Position numbers and translations under genes: made by a program
Source of the DNA: Euptelea pleiosperma
Taxonomy: Eukaryota > Streptophyta > Magnoliopsida > Ranunculales > Eupteleaceae
DNA: 64,000 nt
Direction: 5' to 3'
NCBI GenBank assembly: GCA_035048495.1
Contig: CM068548.1
Location: 1,178,001-1,242,000 of the forward strand
The notes under the pieces: model-generated
Told to the model about the DNA's origin: nothing
The model's database searches: none
Seen by the model: only the letters and a program-made list of their open reading frames with translations
In this document: piece after piece, positions 1 to 11,309 of the stretch
Position numbering within the stretch: position 1 is the stretch's first letter
Layout of the letters: every line of letters starts with the position of its first letter

Positions 1-98
1 GAGAGAGAATCGCGGAGTTTAAATGCTTCATGATTGTCGTATTTTTACCGTTGAAGAGAGATCTGCGGGAACTGTAGTAGTTCAGATTTTAGCGACAT
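1..98 (-). CDS. possible first exon of a gene running off the left edge
   Basis: On the minus strand a CT-rich leader (about 122-99) precedes an ATG at 98-96, followed by 16 codons (MSLKSELLQFPQISLQ) and a donor-like G|GTAAAAATAC near 47. The layout resembles a plant 5' leader, short first exon and intron start. No family is recognised, and the rest of the gene would be outside the window. This is inference from local signals only. Confidence 0.2.
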
Positions 99-310
99 CG
101 GGTAAGAGCAGAGAGAGAAAGAGTGCGTGCGTGTGTGGTGGGGAAGCGAGGGTGCGTAGGATACTGTAATGCGCACAGTGGTGATCTGATTGGGTTGATT
201 GCGCATTATTCACAGAGTGGAGTCAATAATGGCAAGCGACTGGAGGACGCTGAAGGCTGAACTGCACTTAAAATGAGACCCCGAACCGATGATTACGCTT
301 GGAAAACTCT

Positions 311-1004
311 GCGGAAAATTTTCGAAACAAACCCAAGTTTAAGGGTATTTTACAAAAAGAACCGTATTTTTTGAAATTTGTCAAAACAAACCTAGGACTT
401 TAAAATGGCTGAATTGCCCTCTTCAAACGATATGCCAAATAGTTAGGCGTATGTTGTTATACGTCGCCAAACGGTTTGGCGGTTCACAAAGTGAAACGCC
501 ATACTGTTAGGCGTTTATTTTTTACTGTGTTAACGTGAAACTCACATTTGATGATGTTAGAAATTTCAGATCACCAAAAATCAGCCATTGATTTATCTTC
601 CTTGTGTGTACACCAAAATTATGAAAAAAAAAAAAGTCAAATCGCCGTCAGACGCCATACTGTTTGGCGATGGTTGTTGACAGTCGCCAAACCGTTCGGC
701 GACGGTTATTAACAGTCGCCAAACCGTTAGGCGTATGCTATTAAAAGTCACCAAACCGTTTGGCGACATTTAATAGCCGACGCCGAACGGTTTGACGGCT
801 GTTAACAACCATTGCCAAACAGTATGGCGTCTGACAATGATTTGACATTTTTCAGGCAACAGGACAAAGGCAAATCTGCCATTAAAATATTTTTTGAGCA
901 TACGTCAAATGGTTTGGCGTCCTAGGTCTGTTTTGACAAATTTCTAAAAATACGGTTCTTTTTGGAAAATACCCTTAAATTTGGGTTCGTTTCGAAAATT
1001 TTCC
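311..1004. mobile_element. Mutator-like foldback element with GCCAAAC palindromes
   Basis: Terminal inverted repeats of about 85 bp (GGAAAATTTTCGAAAC at each end) are flanked by a perfect 9-bp TSD, GAAAACTCT, at 302-310 and 1005-1013. A second, inner inverted repeat pairs about 640-715 with about 785-850. The centre is built from repeated cores of the type CGCCAAACCGTTTGGCG. No coding capacity is present. The 9-bp TSD indicates mobilisation by a Mutator-type transposase. Confidence 0.85.
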
Positions 1005-1211
1005 GAAAACTCTAACCATAGATAACCGGACAAAAATACGTGCGATTGAGTCCATTGACCATTGGATTTAAGAGATCCAACGGTGCCCGAGAGAGTTCAA
1101 AGTTAAGTAAGCATGTTATTATTATAGTTAGGTGAGGAATATTATTAGTGTGTTGGTGTGGTTGGATCACTAGTGGGGGGAGAGACGGTTGTCGAGGAAA
1201 GGGATTGGGGA

Positions 1212-1595
1212 GCAGTAGAACTTTGCTGACAGCATCAACGTTAGTGACAGACCACAATATGTGCCACGTAGCATACTCTTAGAGACCACTGGTCGTAAGG
1301 CACATCTCTAGGTGGACTGAAATACCAAAAATCAGCTTGATTAGTGATTTCAAACCTTTCGATCTTTGTAACCCAAATAATACTCAAATTCAACAGTTAA
1401 AAATTAACCCATAAAAACGACTCAAATCCTACGCCTAGGAATTAGTAATCAGGCTAAGTTTTCTTCCGTAGGTCCACCTATAGGTTTGGGCCAAACATCC
1501 ATACGGTCAGTTATCTCTAATACTGTGCCACGTGACTCATACTGTTGTCCGTCGTTAAGTTTGATGAAGGACGCCGGTTAGCAAAGTTCTACTCG
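1212..1595. mobile_element. MULE-type MITE, family A copy 1
   Basis: A foldback element of about 384 bp. Both ends read inward AGTAGAACTTTGC, and subterminal arms contain GCCACGTGGCACAC-like sequence. The flanks carry an imperfect direct repeat (GGATTGGGGA at 1202 and GGATTGGGA at 1596). The centre contains the family hallmark 'AAATCAGCCTGATTAGTGAT' region and its inverted partner. Confidence 0.7.
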
Positions 1596-1604
1596 GATTG
1601 GGAG

Positions 1605-2079
1605 CATTTTAAGCAGACGAACTATCGTAGTCGTAGTATAATACTATTATGAGCAGTGTTAGTAGGACGATACCAAAAATAAAAAAAGAGGAGAGAAAAA
1701 ATTCCTCCCAAGTCTGGAATCAACATGATGGGGATGAGATAACCAACTGATAAGGTCCATTCACCTTCTAAGTGGGTCTTGTAGGTATTACAGTAATACA
1801 TAAGAACTTTCTAATCATGATCTGCATGTGTGCCACGTGTTAGGATTTCATTTTATAGTGTTACCATGATCACCCTTAGCCTAAGGGTGATCTTATGTCC
1901 AGATCTCTAATGGTCCTTGAGATTCACACAACGCAAATGTCAAAGACGATCCAACAATGGATGATAGGGACGAAGAAATTACAGTTTCGTCCTATCGTTT
2001 TCCCACTCTAAATCATCCCAAGACATTTAACATGCTGCGTAGGATTATCCAAGTGTGCAATTTACAGTGAATGGTATAG
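1605..2079. other. intergenic, no gene recognised
   Basis: There is no long open frame with family similarity. It contains scattered GTGCCACGTG motifs resembling fragments of family A arms. Confidence 0.5.
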
Positions 2080-2350
2080 ATCATTAGTTCGTAATCAGGG
2101 GGACCCCACATGCGAGGTTCGTGCACCTTACACATGGCACATACTAGAATTCATCCTGATTAGTAATTTCTATCCGTTGGATTAGAGTCTTTTTCATTTA
2201 GGGTATTCAGATTCAAATGTTAGAAATCACTAATCATGTCTATTTTTGTTAGGTAAGTCCATCTAAGTATGGGCCAAACATCCATCCGGTCAGTAGTCTC
2301 TAATAGTGTGCCTCGTGGCTCACACGGTCGGTCCATCATCAACTTTGATC
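2080..2350. repeat. family A foldback, degraded copy
   Basis: It has the family A centre (CTGATTAGTAATTTCTATCC and its inverted partner) and the right arm with GGGCCAAACATCCATCCGG and GTGCCTCGTGGCTCAC. The left arm is eroded and no TSD is resolved. Confidence 0.55.
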
Positions 2351-3026
2351 TAATTTTTTTTCCGGATCAGGTGCTATGTAGAGTTCAATAAATGCTTTCA
2401 CAGTTGAGGTGAAATGTGAAAATGTAGAATGACTAAAACATCCCTATAAAATAAAAAATTCAAAAAATGAAAGAAGTAATATTTGTCAATTTAAAGAATT
2501 TAAAAGTTATATTAAGAAAAATAATTTTTTAAGGAAATTTTTGACATGAACCCCCATGTAATCATTGAAATTTGACATACCCCACGTTTTGAAAAAGCTG
2601 ACTAACCCCCCTATGACCCTGTCCACTGTTTATGACCGTTGTTGACCTATATTGACTAACATTATTTTAATAGACAAAAATACCCCTTTCTTCAATCATA
2701 GAATAAGCAATAATTTGTGGGTTTGAACCAAAACCCTAACCCCGAATCAAATGACTCTGATAGACGTTCAGCCACGACTCCGGCGAGCAATTTTAGAATT
2801 AAAATCTGATTTTCTTCTTCTTTTTAAACATTTGACAATGCTTCTATGGGTTTAGTGAACTTATATGGGTTCTGACTCAGATGGCACATACACTTCCAAA
2901 GTAGGAGAACGTACTACAACAAACAGTTCCAAAGGACAACAAATAATCAAAATGACCACTTTTAAATTATTTATTTTGTGTGACAAACTGACACTGCTTA
3001 CATTATATTTTACAAACGGTCGTTAT
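2351..3026. other. intergenic, AT-rich, nothing recognised
   Basis: AT-rich non-coding sequence; no coding region, repeat array or element ends could be supported. Confidence 0.5.
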
Positions 3027-3670
3027 GTAACAAGGTATACCTGAGATCTTTTCATGTGCAGAAGCGGCATTTTTGGTAGTCACCGCTGCCATCTGGGCCC
3101 ACTGACATGGATGTTTAGCCCACATCTTAGTAGGCATTCATACCAAAAATCAGCTTGTTTGATGATTTGTAGCCGTTGGTTTTAGTAATGGTTGCATTCA
3201 ACGGCTATAAAAACACCTTAAAAAGTAATAAGAAGTGCTAAAATCTAATGGTTATAGACTACCAATCATAGTGATTTTTGGTGTGTATATCCACCAAGGG
3301 GTGGGCTAAACATCCATGAGGTCAGTGGGCCCAAATGACAGCCGTGACTAACAAAAATCGTGCTTCCGCATTTCAAACAGTTTCAGGCATACCTTTTTTG
3401 GTTACTTACCGCAGCATCTAGCCCCACTGACTGCATGGATGTTTATCCCACCCTTGGTGGATATACAAACCAAAAATCACCCTGATTGGAATTCTATAAC
3501 CATTAGATTTTAGCACTTTTTTAAGGCGCTCTTATAGCTGTTGACTGCAACCATTATTTTTGTACTAAAACCAAAACATCCATGCGGTAAGTGGGCCCAA
3601 ATGGCAGCGGTGACTACTAAAAATGCCACTTCCGCAGTTGAAAAGATCTCAGGTATACCTTGTTACATCA
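3027..3670. mobile_element. compound foldback element, family B (two tandem foldback units)
   Basis: The outer ends match as inverted repeats over about 60 bp (GTAACAAGGTATACCTGAGA at the left, its complement at the right). Inside are two successive foldback units, each with GTGGGCCCAAATGGCAGCGG-type arms: about 3060-3370 and 3400-3640. A related single unit lies at 26015-26335. The TSD is not resolved and no coding sequence is present. Confidence 0.65.
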
Positions 3671-3674
3671 CGAC

Positions 3675-4030
3675 CCTAAAAAAAAATGACAGACTCCGGT
3701 TACACAGGACAAAATATGAGCCACATGTCACACTCTTAGAGGACTCTGACCTGGCCAAACCCTGAGTGGACCTACAAACCAAAAATCAGCCTGCTTAGTA
3801 ATTTATAGGCATTGGATTGGACTTATTTTCATGGGTTAATCTCAACTGTGGGAATTTGAGCAGTATTTGAGGTACAAAGATCCAACGCCTAGAAATCACT
3901 AATCAGGCTGGTTTTCGTTTCGTAGGTCCACCTAGGGATTGGACAAACATCCAAACGGTCAGTCCTCTAAGAGTGTGCCACATGGCATATATTGTGTCCT
4001 GTAACTGTAACCGGAGCCTGTCATTTTAGG
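3675..4030. mobile_element. MULE-type MITE, family A copy
   Basis: Terminal inverted repeats start CCCTAAAA..TGACAG and continue CTCCGGTTAC; the subterminal arms carry GCCACATG. The central inverted repeat is the same as in the other family A copies. No clean TSD was identified. Confidence 0.6.
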
Positions 4031-5116
4031 GCAGTAACTGGAGCCCGACCCTAATATAAAATGTGAGGGGGTCCTACCATTTACGTGTATACATGGCATT
4101 CTAGGGAGAAAATTTGGTGCCATTTAAAGTCCCACTCCAAAATGCAATGTGGAATTCTTTCTAGCTCGTTGACCCATGGGGGATGCTTCTAATTTTAAGT
4201 AAATCTTTCCAAATACAAAATTTACCTGTGGCTCAAATAATTTTTTTTTGTTTTACATCACAGTCCTCTCCATCTTTGACGATTAGGGCTTCTCTCATTC
4301 TCTTTCCTCTTTCCATCTCTTCAACCTTGACGTGGTATCATCTCTTCGACCCCGTCCGCCGTGAGAATGTCCGTGTCTCTTTCTCTATAAAACAATCTTT
4401 CTTTCATTCCAAGGAATAGGCTAGTAGACTATTGTTTTTTTTAAATAATTACCAATAAAACAACGCACCTGATGTGCCTTTTATTACCGACCATTTACAA
4501 TTTAAAATCTTTAAAAAAAACCAACATATGTGATATTGGCTTATAATCTTTATTAATGGTTTATTAGAATATAATATGTATATAAAATTATAAAAAAAAA
4601 TAGCTTTTTGACCTAATTCATGTCAAACTAACTTTTTCACTTTTTAACTTATAAGTCAATGTTTCACCGAACAAACTTTTACTTCCAAATAGTAACTTTT
4701 AAATTCAGCAACTTAATTTAGAAGTTACTTTTTATTTCCACTGATTTGCCAAACGAGCCCTTTAGAGATAAGCTAAATAAGCCGAATTTTGGTCCACCAA
4801 GAGGTCAACCAAGCATTTATGCACCATAGACCCAAAAGAGACCTACAAAGGGTGTGTCCCCATACTTATGTCGATGTGAAGTATGGTTTGAAGTCTCGGC
4901 CGATCCCTTTCTGGATACGTGTCCATTGATCCAATCTAAAAATGGATCGTCTTGCCCTAACATCATTGTTTTCCAAAGGAGTCTAACTTTATCTCAGCCA
5001 TTCTGAATCGGACCGATCTGGATGAGGATCGGATCCCTCCGATCCACCCTACCATCCTGAGATTTTGAACCATGATGTCAAGAGCTGACAATTATATATG
5101 GTATCCTCAATTTAAA
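4031..5116. other. intergenic, no gene recognised
   Basis: AT-rich. A possible short degraded MITE at about 4600-4760 ends in CCAAACGAGCCC, a common plant MITE end, but its left end is unclear. No coding region was found. Confidence 0.4.
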
Positions 5117-5333
5117 GATAAGGGTCGGGCTCTTGTGATTGGCTTCCAAGACAGGGCTTGTCAGGCGTGGATTTCGAGAATCCAACGGTTTTGATAGCCG
5201 TGAGCTGGCATTCACTTTTTGCCAAAGCAAATTAAACCACCGTTGGATTCTCGGAATCCACACCGGACAGGTACTATCTCGGGAGCCAGTCATAAAAGGC
5301 CAGTGCCAGATTGAGCCTGGTCCTAAAGATAAT
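5117..5333. repeat. short foldback (MITE-like)
   Basis: Inner arms GTGGATTTCGAGAATCCAACGG (about 5168-5189) and its near complement (about 5242-5262) face each other. Outer arms (AAAGATAAGGGTCGGGCTC versus the complement of the right end) also pair imperfectly. No TSD was found. Confidence 0.5.
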
Positions 5334-5894
5334 TGCGGCCTAAAATCCGTCTAAAATTAAATTATAAAGAATCGCGAACCGGATAAACTACTTAAAAAAT
5401 GAACTGAACAACATCCTGCTCAAAGGTTTGGAAAAAATCGCACATTTTGGAACATGATCGAATAATTCACAAACTTTGCTGATATATTTCTGGATTATTC
5501 AGTTTTGAACATGAAAATCATTTATAAGACAAAAAGTTGTCAATATCGATGAAGAGAAGCCATCACCAAAAATCAACCATTAACTCATTTTGCATGTGAA
5601 CCGTCCATAAGTTACTTCATGAGTCCCAAAAGCATGAGGTAACAAATCTCGCGTGAATTTTTCCTTTTTCTTGGATGGAATAATGGTGGTGGGCTGTGGG
5701 GTCTACATGGTAGAGAGAGAGAGAGAGAGAGTGAAAAGAGAGGTTAGTATCCTCACAAGGAAAGAATAACTGAGGCTATGTACCCTGGGCAGACACAACA
5801 AAATCTTCAATACATGCGCAGGCAGCAGGGTTTTCACATGTGGCATCTGAGATGAAGGGTCCAAAAGTCCACCTGTGTACACTCACCAAGAGTA
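5334..5894. other. intergenic with GA microsatellite
   Basis: No gene was found. A short (GA)n run lies at about 5713-5731. Confidence 0.5.
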
Positions 5895-6167
5895 AAACTG
5901 TAAAACTTCGGTCACAACCCACAATACGAGCCACGAGGCACACTATTAGAGGGCACTGACCGTATGGATGTTTGGCCAGTCCCTCGGGTGAACCTGCAAA
6001 CCAAAAATCAGCATGATTAGTGATTTCTATGCATTTTATTGAAGTTATTTTAATGGGTTGATTTTAACCGGAATTCAAGCATTATTGAGCGTTATTTGGG
6101 TGCAAAGATCCAAAGGTTGTAAATCAATAATCAGGCTTTTTTCGGTTTGTAGATCCACCTATTTTTC
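5895..6167. repeat. family A foldback, right end missing
   Basis: The left end (GTAAAACTTCGGTCAC), GCCACGAGGCACAC arm and central foldback are present. The copy stops abruptly after GATCCACCTA, where a second copy begins. Confidence 0.55.
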
Positions 6168-6171
6168 GATG

Positions 6172-6553
6172 TTGTAAACCTTCGCTGACACCTGCAGTCA
6201 GCTGATATGAGCCACGTGGCACATTATTAAGAGGACACTAACCGTATGGATGTTTGGTCGATCAGTAGGTTGAACCACAAACTAAAAATAAACCTGATCG
6301 ATGATTTCTAAGCATTGGATTGAAGTTATTTCCACAAGTTGATTTTTAACCGTAGGAATTTGAGCATTATTTGGGTACAAAGATCCAAAGGTTTTAAATC
6401 AGTAATCAGGTTTATTTTTGATTCGTGGGTCCACCTAGTGATTGGACAAACATCCATACTGTCAGTATCCTCTCAAGAGTGTGCCACGTGGATCATATTG
6501 ACTGCAGTCAGTCAGTAGCGTCGCTGACACAGGTGTCATCGAAGGTTTACTCC
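6172..6553. mobile_element. MULE-type MITE, family A copy
   Basis: A complete foldback: GTAAACCTTCG at the left and CGAAGGTTTAC at the right, with subterminal GACACCTG and CAGGTGTC motifs, CCACGTGG arms and a central inverted repeat. It lies head to tail with the truncated copy at 5895. No TSD was confirmed. Confidence 0.65.
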
Positions 6554-7368
6554 TTTCTTTTCTATCTTAAAAAATGAAAAAGCTGTGATTGAGAAATGAT
6601 TATGTATATATACCATGATAGAGTAGTGGTAATAATTAATGTGGACAGACAAGAGTTCGTCCACCTGGCAAATCCAGCACTGATTCATGATGTCAGCATT
6701 CCATGTGGGAGAAAACCCAGTATATTTTGAAAAAAAAAAGAGTAAAGTAAATTCCATGTTGAAAGATATGAAATGCTTTCAAGTGGCATGGCATATATTC
6801 TTGCCTTGGAACATTGGCACATGTACATTATTATTATTATTATTATTATATAATTTTCTAATCCGTAGATTTCATTACTTTTTGGTAGTGGGTCCCTTTG
6901 TGTGTAGTATGGACGGTTGCAATCTTTTGTAGCCATATAAATAAATTATGATATCATCTGTACATGTGATGATGAAGCTTAGATATTTAATTTCCCTCAT
7001 CTACGTACTCATTCTCAATAGTGACTCGACACCATCTCTGTTTCTGTCTTTCCTACCTTATGACTCGATACCATCTCAACTACAACTGAAGTGTGTGTGG
7101 ATTCACCAAGATTGTAAATTGGTTGGATAGCCACTTCATACAACAAAATATATATTCAGCTCGAAAATTGCTTTCCAACTGTGGATAAAGCACGTGCCAA
7201 AATATGTAAGGCCCTTCTAAATAAGGGCTAGGATAGGGTCACACTCAAGGGGCCCCCACCCTTAATTAGCAAATCATCTATGTTTTATTTATTTTTTTAA
7301 ATTTATATTTCATAAAACAACACAATGTATTTTTTATTTTTTTTCCAGAAAAAGGCACTAGGTGCGTG
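6554..7368. other. intergenic, no gene recognised
   Basis: It contains a (TTA)n microsatellite at about 6828-6850. No coding similarity was seen. Confidence 0.5.
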
Positions 7369-7376
7369 GTATATAT

Positions 7377-7798
7377 CAAGGTTTAAAGGGGACCGTTATA
7401 ATGGTATAACAGACTGGGGTCGTTACCGTTTTTTCCGTTATAACGAAAAAAAATGCTCGGGCAAAAATAGAAAAAAAAAAAAGGGAAAATAACAGAAATA
7501 ACGGAAAAAAATGGAAAAATGGCGCTGAAATTCAAATTTTGAATTTTAAAATTTTAATTTCAAAATTTCAAAAATGAAAAATAACGGAAAAGAACGGAAA
7601 AAAACAAAAATAACGGCCGTTTTTTTTCGCAAAATTTTTCAGAAAATAACGGTCGTTATTTTCGTTATAACTGAAAAATAATTCATTATAACGGTCATTA
7701 TTTTCTGGGCGTTTTAACGGTCCATAACTTAACGGGGTAGGTCCGAATCCGTTATAACGGCCGTTATTTTCGTTATAACGGCCATTTTTTAAACCTTG
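7377..7798. mobile_element. hAT-type MITE rich in TTATAACGG
   Basis: A 422-bp element with inverted ends CAAGGTTTAAA and a perfect 8-bp TSD GTATATAT (7369-7376 and 7799-7806). The interior repeats CGTTATAACGG and its variants many times in both orientations. The CA..TG ends with an 8-bp TSD fit the hAT superfamily. Degraded relatives occur near 17920-18080 and 18300-18362. Confidence 0.75.
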
Positions 7799-7806
7799 GT
7801 ATATAT

Positions 7807-9131
7807 ATTCAAAACTAAATTAAGTTCTATTTTTTTAAAGAAAAAAACAATGGTTGTTCTAATGTCACCTGTTGTTGGATACTTAAAGTGTCAAATTGTT
7901 AAAGAGAGTTTCAGGCTACCTAAGGAATCTAACCTTTTTTTAAATAAAATACATAAAAGAAATGAGGAAAAGTGGTTGGCATGGTCGCCCTATTTCCTTA
8001 AATACACGTGTAAACCTGAATTTCATTCAAGAGTATTTTGATAATTTTGATCTAAACAAGGATAATTGAGTAATATACATCATTTTCCATAAATTATTAA
8101 TTAATAATTTAATATAACAATAATATGGTATATCTTAGGAAGTATGTGAAGCTAAGATACACTTTTAAGTAGACCAAAATAATTGTGTATGATCCTTTTG
8201 TACACCATAGGCTTTTGTACATTAGCTTTGGATTATTATTGTAATTAAACTTAAAATAATAAAAAAATTTATTGAGATGATGAAAATGTGTTCACTAATG
8301 GAGATGGCCCCGCATGTGAATCTTATAAAAATTCTATAATATTCTAACATTTAGACATATTATTAAATTAAAACTCTTTTATCTAAAATAAGTAACAAGT
8401 GTAGAGATTTTTAAAAGATGAAAAGCTTTAAAATATATTCATTGAAATCCAAAATATCTCTTTTATAAATAAAAAAACAACTTGTTGGAAACCTAATAAT
8501 TTTTGGAAACTCTTTTATATAAAATAAGTAATAAGTGTAGAGATTTTCAAAAGATGAAAAAGTTTAAAATATCGTTATTGAAACCCAAAAGATCTTTTTG
8601 TAAATAAAAAACTTACTTATTGGAGACCTAACGACTTTCAGAAACCATCGTCAACCAATTATCAATTTCTTATCGACTTTCCTATTTTGAAAAAAAAACT
8701 AATTTCAAACCAATCACTTATGGATTTTATTTTCTTAATATCTATCTGCTATGATCTTGGTTAATTAATGGTTGATCTTGGTGATCTTGATGATTTAATA
8801 GTTGATCTTATGGATAATGAATTCCTCGTGCCTTGATATTGACTGATTATCATGCATTGGGGAGGTGGATGAAGGTTGGGTCGGTCCCGCAATATCTTCG
8901 TTTGGTCTCGCACTTTTTGGGTTGATCCCATGAATAGCATATAAAATAAGCCTGTTCTCTTTTATCCGAATACCTAGAAAGGGGGGTGATTAGATATTAA
9001 AATTTTCTTCTATTAACATAATAGCATTACTGGTAATCACATGCCACAATCCTAATAATAAGTTGATTGATTAACAGATGATTATCTCAATCAATTAAGA
9101 TCGAATATATCTCTGTGATATATTGTTTTTA
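7807..9131. other. AT-rich intergenic, no gene
   Basis: Low-complexity AT-rich DNA. The only structure seen is a 136-bp tandem duplication at 8371-8642, listed separately. Confidence 0.5.
8371..8642. repeat. 136-bp tandem duplication
   Basis: Two diverged copies begin AAACTCTTTTAT at 8371 and 8507 and continue through AAGTGTAGAGATTTT and AAAGATGAAAA. Confidence 0.7.
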
Positions 9132-9360
9132 AGCAACCCCAAGGGTTGAGTACAGATGGCCAGGACTCCACTCTAAAAAGTATGAGGTTCTGACAACTCT
9201 CCTTGGGGCCACCCCCTGGAAAGAGTAGAGAGTAATAAGTGGCTTGTCCACATTAACTCTTCCAGTACACTTCGGCATGTGTGGAAAGGGTGACTATCAT
9301 GCCCTGGGGGACTAGTTGGGTGCTCTAAGAGGCTCGGATACTGACGTTTCAAATATATAT
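9132..9360 (+). mobile_element. possible tRNA-derived SINE
   Basis: The sequence AACCCCAAGGGTTG followed about 50 bp later by GAGGTTCTGACAACTCTCC is arranged like diverged A and B boxes of a tRNA-derived SINE. It is followed by a GGGGCCACCCCCTGG segment, a layout common in plant SINEs. No poly(A) tail or TSD was identified. Confidence 0.3.
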
Positions 9361-9808
9361 AGATGGTGGGAATATTATGGGGTAGATATTGTATGCAAAT
9401 TTGGAAGAAAAGCTCTCCTGTTTATCCACCGACCAGAACCATCTATCTTCAAAATATTGGTTGCTAAGGTTGATAGATAAGATGACTGAAGTAGTTTCAC
9501 TATTGAAAAGGGACGGATCTGTTGTTCATGCCCCATTCTATCCATGGTAATCAATTCCGCAACCTTGATAAAAGGACAATTGGGTGGGCGAGTTGGGTGA
9601 AATAGGTGATCACGTCCATTAAAGATCCAAGGATCCTCTCAGATGTTGGTAAGGAGGCCGCTACCAATCATTTTAACAAACCGACACTTAAAGTGTCTTT
9701 TGCCTTGAGGAAACTTTGCCAAACCCAAGGGTCTCCAAGTTTAAGGGATGCAGCCAAAATAGAGGAGTTGGTGCGAGATAAAAGAGAATTTGGTTCTGTT
9801 GAAATCTT
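9361..9808. other. no recognisable gene
   Basis: It lies immediately 3' of the LINE RT. It may contain further decayed LINE sequence, but no motif is convincing. Confidence 0.35.
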
Positions 9809-11300
9809 CTAAGCATTTTTGGCCAGTAAGGCGAGGATGGCGTTGCGGAATTTGCGAAAGCCTAGCCCATCGATGGCTTTTGGGACACAAATAGATGACC
9901 AACTCATGAGATGAACACCTTTTTGAACATTACTACCTTGCCACCAAAATTGATTGGCCAAGGAGTCAAGCTTATAGCACAACAGCTTGGGGAATAAGAA
10001 GGATGACATATTATAGATCAGGATGGCAGCAACCACACTGTTTTGAGGAGCGTGGTTCGACCTGCCAAAAAAAGGGTGCGGGAGCGCAAACCAGTAATGA
10101 CATGCTCAATGCGTGTTACACTACTCGTGAAACCTTAACCTTTGAGCAACCAATGAATAATGGGCTACCCATGTATTTTTAAGAGAGGGAGAGGTTCTTG
10201 ATGATAAGGATGAAAGACATAGCATTTTTTTTGTCGACGGTGGAGGTTTGGACTGAACAACATACCGGATTTTTCAAAATTTATTTGTTGTCAGGGGATC
10301 CATCACAAAAAACTTTGAGGGCATCCTGTAATGCTCGAGATTTGCTTGATAGAAAAGAAACAGTCATCTACGAAGAGCAGATGAGATATGGGAGGCTAAT
10401 TGTAAGCGATGCAAATACCATGAATATGGTTGTGCTCCTCCTCCTCCTAGGTGATCATTTTAAAAAGAACTTTTGTACACAGGATGAACAAGAAGGGTGA
10501 CATGGGATCAGCTTGGTGTAATCCTCGGGTAGACTTAAAAAACCCCACAGGCGAACCATCAAGAAGAATGGAGAAGGAAGGAGAGGAAATGCATCAATAA
10601 ATCATGTCAATCCAAAGAGGGTTAAGCCCCATAGCCTCCATTGTATTGTAGACAAAAGACCATTCCAATCGGTCATATGCTTTGGCCATATCCAATTTGA
10701 TTGCCATGAGGCCAATCATGCCTTCTTTTTTTCTTAATGTGATGCATGAGCTCCTAAGCTAGAATCATATTACCAGAGATTAGCCGACCAGGAATGAAGG
10801 CAGCTTGTTAGGAGAGATAAGCTTATCAATGATCTGTCTAAGCCTGGAGGTGGGGATTTTGGAGATGATTTTATACACCACGTTGCAAAGGCTAATGGGT
10901 TTGAATTGGGATATTGATTCAGGAGCCTTGAACTTCGGTATGAGGGCAATGTTTGTATTATTTAGCCAATGAAGAGCACAATTGTTCATGAAGAAGTCCG
11001 TGACCGAAGCTAGAATGTCCTCTTTAACCTCCTCCTAGAAGGTTTGGAAGAAAAAGCCTGTAAATCCATCCGGACTGGGAGCTTTGTTTGCTTCGATGCA
11101 GAATGTAGCCTTCTTAATTTCTTCAATTGACAGAATGGCAGTGAGCATGGAATTGTCCACATTAGTAACACATAGCGATACAACACTTTGGATGAGCTCC
11201 ATGTTGGAAGAATTGGGAGAAGTGAACAGATCATAATAGAACTTGATGAAAGCTTTGCCCACACCAGGGTTGAAAATCACTTTTAAATTGAAAAAAATAG
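9809..11300 (-). pseudogene. decayed L1-type LINE reverse transcriptase
   Basis: Read on the minus strand, the segments follow the order of a plant LINE ORF2: a pre-RT linker with APSPDGFTGFF (about 11280-11035); NTNIALIPK..ISLCNVVYKIISK (10990-10780); KLDMAKAYDR (about 10690); GSPVGFF and DPMSPFLFI (about 10550-10490); HLLFVDDCFF, the catalytic FADD-type box (about 10400-10360); and a C-terminal WSSICVPK..GLGFRKFRNA (10036-9809). Several frameshifts and stops make it non-functional. No endonuclease domain was found upstream, so it is probably 5' truncated. Confidence 0.85.
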
Positions 11301-11309
11301 GAAATCTTT

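Noticed and set aside
10198..10500. 100-codon plus-strand frame
   Set aside because: It is the shadow of the minus-strand LINE RT, whose catalytic box lies on the opposite strand here.
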